A program made the position numbers and the translations under genes. Of a stretch of DNA of 64,000 nt, positions 10,323 to 21,790 are shown piece by piece (position 1 is the first letter of the stretch; every line of letters begins with the position of its first letter). A model generated the notes under the pieces. That model saw only the letters and a program-made list of their open reading frames with translations. It did no database searches and was not told where the DNA came from. Source of the stretch: Porphyra umbilicalis (taxonomy: Eukaryota > Rhodophyta > Bangiophyceae > Bangiales > Bangiaceae); assembly GCA_002049455.2 (NCBI GenBank), contig KV918934.1, positions 1 through 64,000 on the forward strand. Direction: 5' to 3'.

Positions 10323-11000
10323 GGCGGCCGGGGGGGGGGGGGGGGGGGGGCGCTGGGGAAACACCCGCCACGCCGACGCGCGCAGGGCGGCGGCCGACAC
10401 GAGCGCCAAGACGACAACGGTCCGAGGCGCCGCCCCGCGCGCTTGCAGCCCGCCGATGGGGCGGGGCGGCGACGGCCGCGCGCGCAGGGAAGCAGGCGCA
10501 GCGGCCAGCACGGCCGTCGCGGACACGGCCGACACGCCGCACGGCGCGACGCGGGTTGTCGCCCGAGCGGGGTGCTCCCTGCAGACAAACACGAGGGAGC
10601 GAGAAGAGCTGGCTACTGACAGCCCCGCGCCGCGCGCCCAAAATCCGGGCTGAAAGAGGCCTACTTCCGCCTCGTCCGAAACTGAACAACGGCCTCGCTC
10701 ACTGCCCAACGAGTCGGCCATGAACACACGACGCACAGTCTCTATGTTCTTCTCGACCGACCGCTCGGCACCCATAAAGAAGACAACAAAACTGTATCGG
10801 ATGTAGTATTTACTGCCTGTTACTTCCGATAGAAGGAGAGAGAGAGACCCAGGTTTCCGCACAAAGACCCAAACAAAAGCATCTTTCAAACAAAGCCGTT
10901 TCTCACGTGAGGGAACCACGAATTACTGTCGGTACTGATACAGCGACAAGGACGCAGAGAGTATGCAGTACAGTACTCGGAGCTGAACCCGTATCCTACA
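10323..11000. other. likely divergent promoter region
   Basis: Lies between the bZIP-like gene (-) and the DP-like gene (+). 10690-11000 is distinctly AT-richer than either side and contains a (GA)n stretch at about 10836-10848. A - strand open frame spanning it looks like leader sequence rather than protein. No TATA box chosen. Confidence 0.3.
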
Positions 11001-11759
11001 TAAATAATGTGGATAGGACAAGACGAGCGGCGGCGTTCCGGATCTGCGGTGGCGCCGCGCAATCTCTCGCCCGCACTGGACCGGCAACGCTGGTGGATCG
11101 GCCCAAACACGCGACCCACCCACTCCCCCGTCAGCCCCGTGACCCCCGCTCCAGGCGCGGGCCGGCGGGGAAGCGCCGCCGCCCGGCGGCCCCCACGACG
11201 GCGCTTGCCGGGTCGGCGTGGACCCCCTTGCACACGCCCCCAGCCGCCGTCGTGGCGCCCCCGAGCGCCCCGCCCGCGCCGTCGGGGGTGGCTCGCGCCA
11301 AAGCGCGCACGACGGCGGGGGCGGGGCGCCCCCCGGCCGCCCCCCCCGCCCCCCGCACGCCCGTGCATCCGACGGTGGGCGTCGGCGTGGCGGGAGGCGT
11401 CGGGGACCCCCCCTCCCGCGCCGGCGCGCGCACGCGCCGCCCGCGGCCACGCCACGCGCGCCCCCGCACGCGCCGACCAAACGGTTGGGACGCCGACGGG
11501 CCGAGCGGCAGCGCCACCCCGTTGGCGCCAACGGCGCCCCCGCACCGCGCGCGGGGGGCCTGCAATCCACCACCACCGCCGCCCCCACCGCCGCCGCCGC
11601 CGCCGCCGCGCCGCTGTGCACGGCGGGTGGCGGTCGGGCGGCCGCGCTTTGACTGCCCGGCGCCCCCCCCCCCCCACGCCGACCCCCCCCCGCCCCCCCC
11701 CCCCCCCGCCGCCGCCCGCGCGTAAAAGCGGCGGCGGCGGGGCGGCACCGCGACCGCCG

Positions 11760-13660
11760 CGGGCCGGTGCGCGGCGCGCCCCGCCCCCGCCCCATTGATC
11801 CGCGCGCCGGTGGGCGGCGGTCCGGTCCACGGCGGCTGCCGCTGCGGCGCTGCCCCGCGGGGGGTGGTTGCCCCCACCTCGCCCCGCCCCGCGCTGCGCC
11901 GGTGGCGCCACCCACGGCGACGGGGACCGCGCCAGCCGCCCCCGCGCCGCGACGGCAGCCGCCAACGTGACGTCGGGCGTCGGGGTCCCCCCCCCCCACC
12001 CGCCGCCGTCGCACCCCGTCGGCGCGGCGACGCGCACCCACCCGGCGCGCCACCGCCACCGCCGCCACCGCCGCCACCGCCGTCCCCATCCTCCCGGCGC
12101 GGGGCTTCACCCCCCCCCCCCCCCCTCCAACGCGGCGGCACACCATGACCGTCGCCCCCCCCCCCCCCCCCTGGGCGTCGGCGCTCTCCCCCGTGACGCC
12201 GACGGACCCCCCCCCCCCCCCCCCCGACGGCCGGCGGCGGCGCCACCACCGACGCGGCGGCGGCAACCCCCCCCCCCAAGGCCCGCGGGCGGCGGCGGCG
12301 CCAAGCGCGGGGGGCGGGCGGCACCCCCCCCTCCCCCCCCCCCCCCCCCCCGGCGTGCCGCGGTGGGGCCCCCCCCCCCCCCCCCCCCCTTCAAGCCGCC
12401 GCCCGCGTGCGGGTGGGCGGCCCCCGCCCGCGCCGCCGCCGCGTGCGACCGGGGCGCCCGCAAGCGGCGGGCGCCGCCCGCGTGCCCGCCGGCGGGCGCC
12501 CCGCCGGCGGCGGCGGCGGCGGGCGCGCCGCGCGCGCCGACGGCGGCCGCCGTCGTCGGGCGCCCGCTGCGGCGGCGGCGGCCCGCCGTGGCCGCCGCCG
12601 CTCCGCGGTGGGGGGGGCGGCCGCGGCGGGGGGGGGCCCCCCGTCGTGCGCGCCGCCGCGCGACGCGCGGGGGGGGGGCCCCGTGCCCCGCGGGCCCGCC
12701 CGCCCGTGCCGCCGCCGCCGGCGGCGTGGGGGCGCGCCGCGTCCGTCGGCGGCGGCCGCGGGGCCGCCGGCGGGGGCGGCGGCACTGGCGGCGGGGGCGG
12801 ACCCGTCGGCGGCCCCGGCGGCGACGGCGGCGGCGGCAGCGTCGACAGCGACGGATCAGACGGGAGCGTCGACGGCGGCGGCGGCGCCTCTGCCGCCGCT
12901 GCCGGCGCCGCCCCTGCCGACGGCGCCACCGCCGCCGTCCCGACCGGCGGCGCCGTGTACCCCCCCCCCCCCCCCCGACACGCCCCCCCCCCCCTCCCCG
13001 GCCGCTCCCCCGCGTCGGCCCTCACCGCCGCAGCGTCGGCGGTCAACAAGAACCTCCGCACCGTCTCGGTCGCCATGGTCGCCGCGCTGTCCGCCGCGCC
13101 CGGCGGGCGGTCGCCCGCGGCGGCCGTCACGGGGGGGCTCCTCGCCGCCGCGTCGTCGACGCTCGCCGCGGCGGCGGCGGCGCCGGGGGGGGGGCCCGCG
13201 TGCCGCCCGCCCTCGCCGCGGCCGTGGAGAAAAACGTGCGGCGGCGCGTGTACGACGCGCTGCAGGTGTTGACGGCGTTGGGGGCGGTCGGGCGGGTGGG
13301 GGGGGTGGGGGGGTGGGATGGGGGTGGGGGGGGGGGGGGGGGGGTGGGGCGGGGGGGGGAAGGACCTTGTGTGGCGCGGGACGGCGCATTTGGGGCCGGG
13401 GGGGGGGGGGGGGGGGGGGGGGGCGCGCGCCAGAGACGCCCGCGACGGCCGTGACGGCGTCTGCGGCGGAGGCGCCACCGCCGCCGCCGACCATGGCGAC
13501 CGCCGCCGCGGCCGCGGCCGCCGCCGCCGCCGCCGCCGCCGCCGCAAACGCCGCCACCCCCCCCCCCCCCCGCCGCCACCGCCCTCACCGCCGCCGTCTC
13601 TGCGGCGCGCGGGCGGCACGCCGCCAAAGCGGCCCTCCTCGCCACCCTCGAGCGCCGCGC

Positions 13661-13691
<31 letters not shown>

Positions 13692-14808
13692 CCCCCCCCC
13701 CCCCCCCCAACCCCCCCCCCCGACGGCACGACGGGGATTGTCGGCCCCTACTGGCTCCTCCGCGCCCCCCCGCCGCCGCCGTCGTCGTCGTCGTTGAGGC
13801 CGACGGGCGCGCCTTTGGCCTCCGCGTCGCCGTCGACGGGGTGCCCGTGTATCCGTCCCTCCTGGGGGGGGAGGAAGTCGCCGCACGCGTCGCCGCGGCG
13901 AGGGGGGAGGGGGGTGGGGGCCGGGGGTGCGCCCCCCCGGTGCGCGCGGATGGCAACGACGCGGCGGCGGCGGCGGCGGCGGCGGCGAGTGCGTCGTCGG
14001 GGTGGGGGCGCCACCCGACGCTGCCGCCGCAGCCGCCGCCGCCGCCACCGCCGCCACCGCCGCCGCCGCTGCCACCGTTGCGCCTGCCGCCGCCGCCGCC
14101 GACCGCCGACGCGGGGCGGTGGCGGCGCGGGGCGGCGGCCGACGGGGCGTCGGCGACCGCCGCCGCCCCCCCCCCGTCGGCGCGTGGACGACGTGTAGTA
14201 CGCCGCCGCCGGGGTGCGGCGGCGGCGGCGGCGGCCGGCGCGGCGCGCCGTCGGTCGGCGGCGGCGGGGGGGGTCCGCCCAAGCGGCGGCGGCTGGCGGG
14301 GGGGCGGAGCCCCCCCCGGGGCGCCGCGCGGCGGCGGGGGTTTCCCCCCCGACCCCGTGGGGGTTCCCACCCCCCCGCCGTCGGCGTGCTGGGGCCCCCC
14401 CGCGTGGCTGGGGGGGGCGCCCCCCGACGGCGACGGGCGGCCGCCGCCGTGGGGGGGTGGGCCGGCTCGCCGCGGTCCGCCTCTCCCCCCCCCCCCCCCC
14501 GCCGCCGCCGCCGCCGCCGCCGCCGCTGCTGCCGCCGCCGCCGCCGCCGCCGCCGGCGGCGCTGCTGCACTTTGCCGCCGCGGCCCTGTCACCACCCCCA
14601 CCGACGAGCGCGGGCGTGACGGGGGGGTGCCCCCTCTTTGACCGCCTGCTGCCCGTGAGCCCGCTGACGGCGCCGACGGCGCCGCCGCCGCCCCACCCGC
14701 CGTCGAGCGTCGACGCGGTGGGGGGGGGGGGTGGGGGGGGCCGCCCCAGAACCGCCCCGCCACGGTGGCGGCGGCGGCTGCCGCGGCGGCGGCTGCGGCA
14801 GTGGCAAC

Positions 14809-14850
<42 letters not shown>

Positions 14851-15188
14851 GGCGGCCGCCGCGGGGCGGTCGACGGCGGGGCGGACGCGTGCCTCGACTT
14901 TTTGCTCGCCGCCGACGACGAGGTGCTGCCCGACGAGCCGCCGACGGGTGGCGGCGGGGGTGGCGCCGCGGGCGCGGGCGGCGGCACCGCCCCCCCGGCG
15001 GCGGCGGCGACGCCTCGGCGGCGGGGGTGGTGGGCGCGGCGGCCGCCGCCGACGCGGTGGACGATGCGTTCCTCGGCTCCCTCGGCGTCGCGCTGCCGCC
15101 GATGGAGGGTGGGTGGGACTTTTTCGGGGAGCGGGGGGGGGGGGGGGAGGGGGGGGACGCGTGGCTCACCGACGCCTTTCCGCCTTGA
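11760..15188 (+). CDS. candidate DP-like (E2F dimerisation partner) factor, frame-broken
   Basis: The recognisable core is a DP-type winged helix: VNKNLRTVSVAMVAAL (about 13036-13085), then after a frame break at poly-G 13186-13195, VEKNVRRRVYDALQVLTALG (13223-13282). The RRRVYDALxVL signature is that of DP proteins (E2Fs have RRIYDITNVL). Downstream, HAAKAALLATLERRAR (about 13616-13665) resembles the start of the DP coiled coil, followed by IVGPYWLLRAP and VVVVVEADGRAFGLRVAVDG (13738-13835), which could be the beta-rich dimerisation domain. The acidic C-terminus DDAFLGSLGVALPP...TDAFPP ends at a TGA at 15186-15188. Between these blocks lie long Pro/Ala/Gly low-complexity stretches and at least four frame changes, each at a run of 8 or more G/C. 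The 5' start is uncertain. Role by family: pairs with E2F to control S-phase genes. Confidence 0.45.
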
Positions 15189-15663
15189 GGGGGCGGGCGG
15201 GGGGGGGGGGGGGGGGGGACCAGCGATAGACGGGAGTGCATGGAGGAGGGTGGTGGGGGGGGGTCCGCCGCACGGCGTGGTGACTTGCGTGCCGCCCGCC
15301 GCGCAGACGTGCCGGTGCATGTAGGACACGGACGGACACCCTTTTTGCGCGGTAGGAGCGGGCGTCGGGGCGGTACACCCTTTTTGCGCGGTAGGAGCGG
15401 GCGTCGGGGCGGGCGGGGCGGGGCGCGGCGCGCGTGCCCGCGTGGGCGGTCACCGCCCCTCGGGCGCCGCGCGCGGGGCGCCCCCGCGCAGCACGTCCTA
15501 AACCACGTACCTTGTGGAACCGAAAAAACGTGCTTGCAGCCTGCAAGCACGTGTTTTGCACTCTCTACTAGTGCACTCCAGTGCAAAACAGAGTACAAAC
15601 AGGCGTTTTTGACCTATTTACATTGGTCAGGAATCGTGTGTGTTTGTTCACGGGTGACATATT
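15189..15663. other. intergenic, with tandem repeat and hairpin
   Basis: Contains a 39-bp direct repeat twice (15336-15413, acaccctttttgcgcggtag...) and a near-perfect hairpin at 15528-15552 (ACGTGCTTGCAG, one-base centre, CTGCAAGCACGT). No gene supported. Confidence 0.6.
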
Positions 15664-17456
15664 TCCCTGGCCTTCGGGACAGGGTGCTCCCAAAGTGTAG
15701 TGATGCACACATATACTTAGATTATGGGACTTGCTCTCCGTTTCAGAGGTGGCAGTCTGCATTCGTGTCCTCAGGGATCTGAGAGCGTGTCAGCGTTGGA
15801 AGGGTCGCGATGACGCTAAAAGCGAATAGAGTTACGTGGCTGAGAAGGACTCTCCTGCCACAGGGGTCACAGGGCCCGGACGGCGCCTGCCCCCCTGCCC
15901 CCCCCACCGCCCCGAGTTGCGCGCGGCGACCGCGCGCCGCGACATCCGGGGTTCGACGCGGCCGCGATGACGCGCGGGTAATCGTGCCTGCGCGCCTGCT
16001 TCTGTTGCGGGGGCGCGTCGGCGGTTGCTGACGCCACCTAGCGGCGCGGTTGGAAACGCCCCATCGCGCGGCGATCAGTCCCACCCGCCCGCCCGTGCGC
16101 CGTGTCGGCCGCCCCGCCCGCCGTGCGTAGGTGCGCTGCGCGGCGGAGTGACGGCCCCTCCTGTGGGCGTCGCGCGACGCCGGCGGGCCGCCGCCGCTGC
16201 GGTGGCGGCGCCGGCACCCCTTTCCCCGCCCCACATTCTCCCCGCCACGGCAGCGTGGCTGTACGTGCCCCCGTGCGCGCTCGCGGCTATGGAGCCGGCC
16301 GGCGTGCCCGGTGTCGATACGTCGCCGAGCGCGCCACCGCCCTGAAGGCCAGGGTATTGCACGCACGTGCCTGGATGTTGCTGATCCCCCAATTTCGTCC
16401 TCATCCGCCAAGACCGGGACTGCTTTGTAAAACAGGCCAACCATTGGTCTAGAAGAGCATCAACCAGGTGCTGAGTGCGTATCTTCGACGCACCATTGGC
16501 TCTCCAACCGCCAGGTCCGTGCAGAATCGAGATTCTCTGTTTTCTTGAGATATTCTTCCTTTCTCAGTCGTCTCATGTGGTAAAGTAGCCCAGAGCAGTG
16601 AGTTATCGAGATTTTCTTCAGGATTATCAGATAATCTCAGAAAAACGAGTGCGCCGATTGTGCGTTTGCGGGCCGTACGGGCACATTCTGTATTCCAGGC
16701 ACGTGCGTGCAATACCCTAGCCTTCAGGGCGGTGGCGCGCTCGGCGACGTATCGACACCGGGCACGCCGGCCGGCTCCATAGCCGCGAGCGCGCACGGGG
16801 GCACGTACAGCCACGCTGCCGTGGCGGGGAGAATGTGGGGCGGAGAAAGGGGTGCCGGCGCCGCCACCGCAGCGGCGGCGGCCCGCCGGCGTCGCGCGAC
16901 GCCCACAGGAGGGGCCGTCACTCCGCCGCGCAGCGCACCTGCGCACGGCGGGCGGGGCGGCCGACACGGTGCACGGGCGGGCGGGTGGGATCGACCGCCG
17001 CGCGACGGGGCGCCCCTAACCGCGCCGCTAGATGGCGTCAGCAGCCGCCGACGCGCCGCCGCAACAGAAGCAGGCGCGCAGGCACGATTACCCGCGCGTC
17101 ATCGCGGCCGCGTCGAACCCCGGATGTCGCGGCGCGCGGTCGCCGCGCGCAACTCGGGGCGGTGGGGGGGGCAGGGGGGCAGGCGCCGTCCGGGCCCTGT
17201 GACCCCTGTGGCAGGACAGTCCATCTCAACCATGTAACTCCATTCGCTTTTAGCGTCATCGCGACCCTTCCAGCACTGACGCACCCTCAGATCCCTGAGG
17301 ACACGAATGCAGACTGCCACCTCTGAAACGGAGAGCAAGTCCCATAATCTAAGTATATGTGTGCATCACTACACTTTGAGAGCACCCTGTCCTAAAGGCC
17401 AGGGAATATGTGTGCATCACTACACTTTGAGAGCACCCTGTCCTAAAGGCCAGGGA
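15664..17456. mobile_element. 1.8-kb foldback element with ~700-bp inverted arms
   Basis: Left arm 15664-16373 and right arm 16696-17456 are near-identical inverted copies: TCCCTGGCCTT... at the left end and ...AAAGGCCAGGGA at the right, with inner arm ends gtgcctgg and ccaggcac. The 320-bp loop (16374-16695) is AT-richer and non-coding. The right arm carries an extra tandem copy of its terminal 57 bp (17350-17456 region). A fragment of the same family lies at 3396-4379. No target duplication could be assigned because of the terminal duplication. Long-arm foldbacks occur in Mutator-like and other nonautonomous DNA transposons. Confidence 0.8.
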
Positions 17457-18108
17457 AAAGACGGGACCCGACATGCACTGCTGTTGCTCCTCTTGGCCAA
17501 TCACAAACGTCCCTGCATTGCTGTTGCACTCCCGTTCTCTGGCGATGAGGACAAAATTGGGGGATCAGCAATACCTGGTTTGAGACTCGCTGCGCCGGTT
17601 TGGGGGCACGGCCGCCGCGCGCGCGGGGCGCCCCCGGTTTGGGGGCACGGGCCGCCCAATGGGGGCCGTGTCGCACCGCTGCGCGTCGGGCGGCCGGCCG
17701 TGGCCTTTTCACCCTGCGCGGGGCGCTGGCGGTGCGACCCGGTCCCTGGCCGTCAAAAGCGCCGCGAGGGAGCCGCGCGTGCGCCCGTCGACGGCTGTCC
17801 CCTGCGCAGCAGCAGCGGTGGGGCAACGCCCTCGGGGGTTGGATGAGGGCCAGGCTCGGACTGCAAAACACGCGGTGGAAAGAACAGCTATGGAAGACGG
17901 CGGGCGCGGCGGCCGAGCACAGGCGCAGGGACAAACAACGAGAAGAAAGATGGATCCCACACAAGAGACGGAATGCGCACACGCGTCGCGCCCGACCTGT
18001 CCCACCGCGTCACCGCGTCCGCCCGGGCAAGCGCACGCACGCCGCCGCGGTGGACCGTTGCGTCATGGACGCAGCGTCGCAGGCGGCGCCGCCGCCACTG
18101 CGGGGCCC
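17457..18108. other. downstream flank of psbM copy 1
   Basis: No confident gene. 17535-17580 contains the sequence gatcagcaataccTGG..., an inverted partial match to the edge of the foldback loop (16366-16410), suggesting older related debris. 17580-18000 is GC-rich with repeated GGTTTGGGGGCACGG (17595, 17636). The 3' UTR of psbM copy 1 probably lies just left of 18109. Confidence 0.35.
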
Positions 18109-18871
18109 TCAATCGTTCCGGACGCTGTTCTCCCCCGCCTTGCGAGACTCGGCCTGGATGTACAGGATGATGAGGAAGGCGACCGGAATGAGGGTGCCGA
18201 GGAAGATGGCCAGATAAGCGGGGAAGGTGACGCTCATGCCGTCTGCCAGCAGCAGGGAGGACGGGAGCGGGACCGTCGCGAGCGGCTCGACCGATGCCGT
18301 TCTGTGGGAAGAAGGATTCGCAGACAGGGCAAAGGCAAAAAGAGGGGCAGCGCGAGACAGGTAAGCCGAATGTCCCGGAAAATCTAAACGGCGACTTTGG
18401 TGGCACGTTCTGTGGTTTCAGAAGCAGAGAGTTGCATAGAGCGCGTAGCGACCCAAACGTCGCTGTCCCATAGCAACCTGCCATCCGGCCATGGGTTTCG
18501 TGCGCAAAAAACGTACGGCGTTACGCGGGCGCGGCGGGCACGGACAGCCACAGGAGCCGTGGCACCCGTAAACGAGCGCTGGGAGACCGCCGCCTGCGAC
18601 AGTCAGTCCCACCCAGCAAGCAAAAGAGCAGCCCACAGTCAAAAGCCAACAACAGAAAGCCCCCGAGGAGAGTAGTCAGCGTCACTACTACTGAGCGCGG
18701 TCCGCGTGGACTGTCACCAAAAGCTCAGCCTGCTGCATGCTTTTCCACCCAAAGCCACTGCCCAAAGCCACTCAGCAGCTGACAATGGACCCGCCAGTGG
18801 ACCCACAGCACAAAACGTACCAGGGACGGGCGCAGGGCAGCCACCCCCGTGGCGGGCACAAATGCGTACAT
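18109..18871 (-). CDS. psbM: nuclear-encoded photosystem II subunit PsbM, copy 1
   Basis: Three exons on the - strand: 18871-18821, 18593-18517 and 18301-18109 (321 nt, 106 residues). Introns of 227 and 215 bp begin GTACGT and end CAG. The start MYAFVP is typical of red-algal plastid transit peptides (aromatic residue near the N-terminus). Residues 1-64 are a Ser/Ala/Arg/Val-rich presequence. The mature protein likely starts at M65 (MSVTFPAYLAIFLGTLIPVA), a single membrane helix followed by FLIILYIQAESRKAG, which matches the conserved FLIILY-Q-ES end of cyanobacterial PsbM. PsbM sits at the PSII dimer interface in thylakoids. The gene lacks a plastid copy in red algae as far as I recall, so nuclear location makes sense. 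Intron/exon structure is supported by exact conservation with copy 2. Stop is TGA. Confidence 0.85.
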
Positions 18872-20121
18872 GGTGAGCGTCGAGGAGAAAGGTGGCACCT
18901 TGCAAAGCAGTCGACCGAAGTGGGCGGGAGGGGCGCGTGGCAGTCTGCGGCAGCACGTCGTCGGGGCAGGGGGCGACGGCTGGTGGCGGGAGGGGCGCGT
19001 CGGCGTGACGATGCAAGCGGGGTTGATGCGAAGCGTGCGCCGCGCACAGAGGCGGTGGAGGGCCCACGGGGGTTCTCTCAAGACTTGGCCAACGGCACGC
19101 TGCACCAACCCGCGCAACGGGTGCTTCTGGGGGGGTATCAGGGCCCCCCGACCTCGCAGAGATCTCGCTTGGGTCCACTACGTCTACGGACCTCACACGC
19201 GACCGGACTGTGTATGGGCGGACTTGATAGAGTACAAGTATTCAATTGGGAGTTGTTCGACTACCTGCAGGCCTGCACCTGCAGGTGGGTCAAACTAAAG
19301 CCAAGTCAACGCCGCTGTGCAACTCACTGCTCGGCGTTCGTTGCCGAGATCCGGTTGCCTGGCGCGTGGTGTCCAGGCACAGTATTATACCGTGACGCTG
19401 GTGCATGCACCGACGGTGCACCTTTGCTCAACAGACCTAAGCAGGCGCAGAGTCTTGATTGTCCCCTGATGATGTTTTTATTGGCAGTCACTGTGCATTT
19501 GAAACCTGCTGCCTACACTTCCCAGACACTCACCTTCTTAGACACGAGCCACACGCACCTGCAAAGAAAGGCACATCCAGGGTGAGTGTACAACTGCAGT
19601 AGCCGTCAAGGCTCGTACAGGGGCCCCAGAGATCTGTCCGTAGCTCCTGTCTGAGCCTTGATGCCCATGCGCAGGAGTCACCTACAAAGGGCTTGAAGTG
19701 GAGAGCACTGGTCTGGCCAGGACAGATACGGGTTTGATGCTCTGCTGCGCCGAGTGCTGGACAATCAACCACAAGAAAAACGCGCAGTTGAACTGAGCCA
19801 TGGCCGGACACAGCGCAGTGTGTCTCTGACATAATCCAATCACGGCAACAAACGAAAAAAAAAAGCGGCGTATTGGAAAAAGCTATTGACCGGTCAACGG
19901 AGAAGGGAGATGAAGGAGCACCACCACACAGAGAACAAGGGACACAGACACGACATGGTCCAGCTTTCAAGGCCAGACCCGGCGGTCTCAAATACGAGGC
20001 ACGCCATAGGCCGAGGAGCCCCGGAAGACCGTCTACAGCTGCGTCGCCCCAGCCTGACCGCCGCTTCGCGACGCGCCGTCTTTCCCCCGACGATCCGCAG
20101 CCCGGAACCACCTCGGAACGC
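18872..20121. other. spacer between the psbM copies
   Basis: Promoter of copy 1 and 3' flank of copy 2. No gene supported. Short inverted motifs occur (cctgcaggcctgcacctgcagg near 19265; ggtgcatgcaccgacggtgcacc near 19399). The stretch after 19840 has A-rich sequence. Confidence 0.3.
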
Positions 20122-20856
20122 TTAGTCCTCAGAGCTGCCGCGGACGCTGTCCTCACCCGCCTTCCTGGACTCGGCCTGGATGTACAGGATGATCAGGAAC
20201 GCAACGGGGATGAGGGTGCCAAGGAAGATGGCCAGGTACGCGGGGAAGGTGACAGCCATGCCTTCAGACAGCATCAGCGACGACGGGAGCGGGACCGTGG
20301 CCAGGGGCTCCAGCGACGCCGTTCTGCACAGGGAAGTTGACAAGAGAATTCAGGGGACATCAATCAGTCAAGGCAACTCACAAGCAGCCAAGGTATCGAT
20401 AGTTGATGGTCAGTATCACATCGGGATCCAGTGTGCTCCAACCTCTGCCAGTCAGCGACGGGCTGCGGCATACCAGCCACGCACACCCTACCACAGGCCA
20501 ACCACTATGCAAACGTACGGTGTCATGGTGGCACGGCGGGCACGGACAGCCACAGGGGCCTTGGCGGCGACGAACGACCGCTGAGAGACGGTCGCCTGTC
20601 AGACAGCAACATACATATCCATCAACAATATGATCGCGCAAAGGATAAAAGGTACGACGGGGAAGCGCGATGGGGGTTAGCCGATGCAAAAGACGCGAAA
20701 ACAAAAGGTACACGGCCGACAACAGTCAACGCTCACATCGCGACCGCTGCAAGAGGTCTTCAAGGCACAAAAGAAACAAGAAGGGCGCCAACGGCGTAAA
20801 CATACCAGCGACGGGCGGAGGGCGGCCACACCGGCCACAGGCACGAAGGCGTACAT
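20122..20856 (-). CDS. psbM: nuclear-encoded photosystem II subunit PsbM, copy 2
   Basis: Three exons on the - strand: 20856-20806, 20595-20519 and 20323-20122 (330 nt, 109 residues). Exon 1 (51 nt) and exon 2 (77 nt) have exactly the same lengths and phases as in copy 1; introns are 210 and 195 bp, start GTATGT and GTACGT, end CAG. Presequence MYAFVPVAGVAALRPSL is nearly identical to copy 1; exon 2 shows more change (SFVAAKAPVAVRARR). The mature part MAVTFPAYLAIFLGTLIPVA plus FLIILYIQAESRKAG differs from copy 1 by one residue (S to A after the Met) up to this point; the C-terminal tail is longer (EDSVRGSSED). Stop is TAA. The tandem head-to-tail arrangement indicates a local duplication with both copies maintained under protein-level constraint, since introns have diverged while coding has not. 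Confidence 0.85.
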
Positions 20857-21790
20857 GATTGTGAAGGGGGTGTCGAACACACAAACAATGGACGTGGGTG
20901 AGGGGCAAGAGGATTGGTGGGGCAAGGGAAGGAGAAGGAGGCAGCGCGTGCGATGGCGAGGCTGATGCGGCGCGGCGGCAGGGCGGCGTCAGGGAAAGCG
21001 CTGATCAGGTCAATGCACCGACGCGGCCCGCCCCCCCTCCCGCGCTGTAGGCGCCACAGGTCGGCCTCGGAAGGCACTGGTTGGCCCCTCCCGTGGGGCA
21101 GAGATGTGACGGCAGCGCGGAGTCCGCCTGGTCGACCCCTGTGGGAGGCATTGTCCCAGAGCCCATTGGCACAGACCTCGATGGATCTCCCAACCAATGC
21201 GCCTCAAGAAGATTGGCAGCATGTTCGTCACAACTTGAGATCTATCCACGTCTGCGTCACATCCTGGACGCCAGTCTTTCAATGATGATCCCGCCCGACT
21301 TGCCTACTTGTCAACTTTGATCTTGAAATTTCCTGAACTTGAAAATGAGTGCTTTCCCATACCCACTGGTCGAAGAGAAGTCCTTTCTTCCAGTGCATGT
21401 TGCTGGAGTACTTAAAACAACGTTCTTGGCGGTCCGTTTGGCTCCCTACGCCATTGCAGGATGTCCCCCGGCGCTTTCTTGACGATGGGAACATGCGCCG
21501 GGGCTGCCGACATCTTTCTGTGAAGATGCTAGAGGTGGCGACGTCTTCATCGTCCGTACGGTCTGCGGAAACAGAATCATGGACAAAAAGGTACGTGAGG
21601 GCAGGTGCGGCGTTTTCGGGGTCGTGGGGGCTGGTGGACGCGTTCACAAACGGCCATGATGTGGCAAATCCGCGGTAGGTGGCCAGAATCGGGCCCGTGT
21701 GAGAGACGTCCGTTTTCAGTTGTCAAACAGGGCGTCGTGTCGACGCTGAACGGACGGCTGTCTCCGCGGTCGCGTCCGTTCCCACGACAG
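20857..21790. other. upstream region of psbM copy 2, no gene seen
   Basis: Moderate GC, no ORF with coding-like composition on either strand, no large repeat recognised. Confidence 0.25.

Noticed and set aside
10923-14570. 1215-codon - strand ORF
   Set aside because: Poly-Pro/Arg/Gly translation of GC-rich DNA opposite the DP-like gene; no domain and no natural composition.
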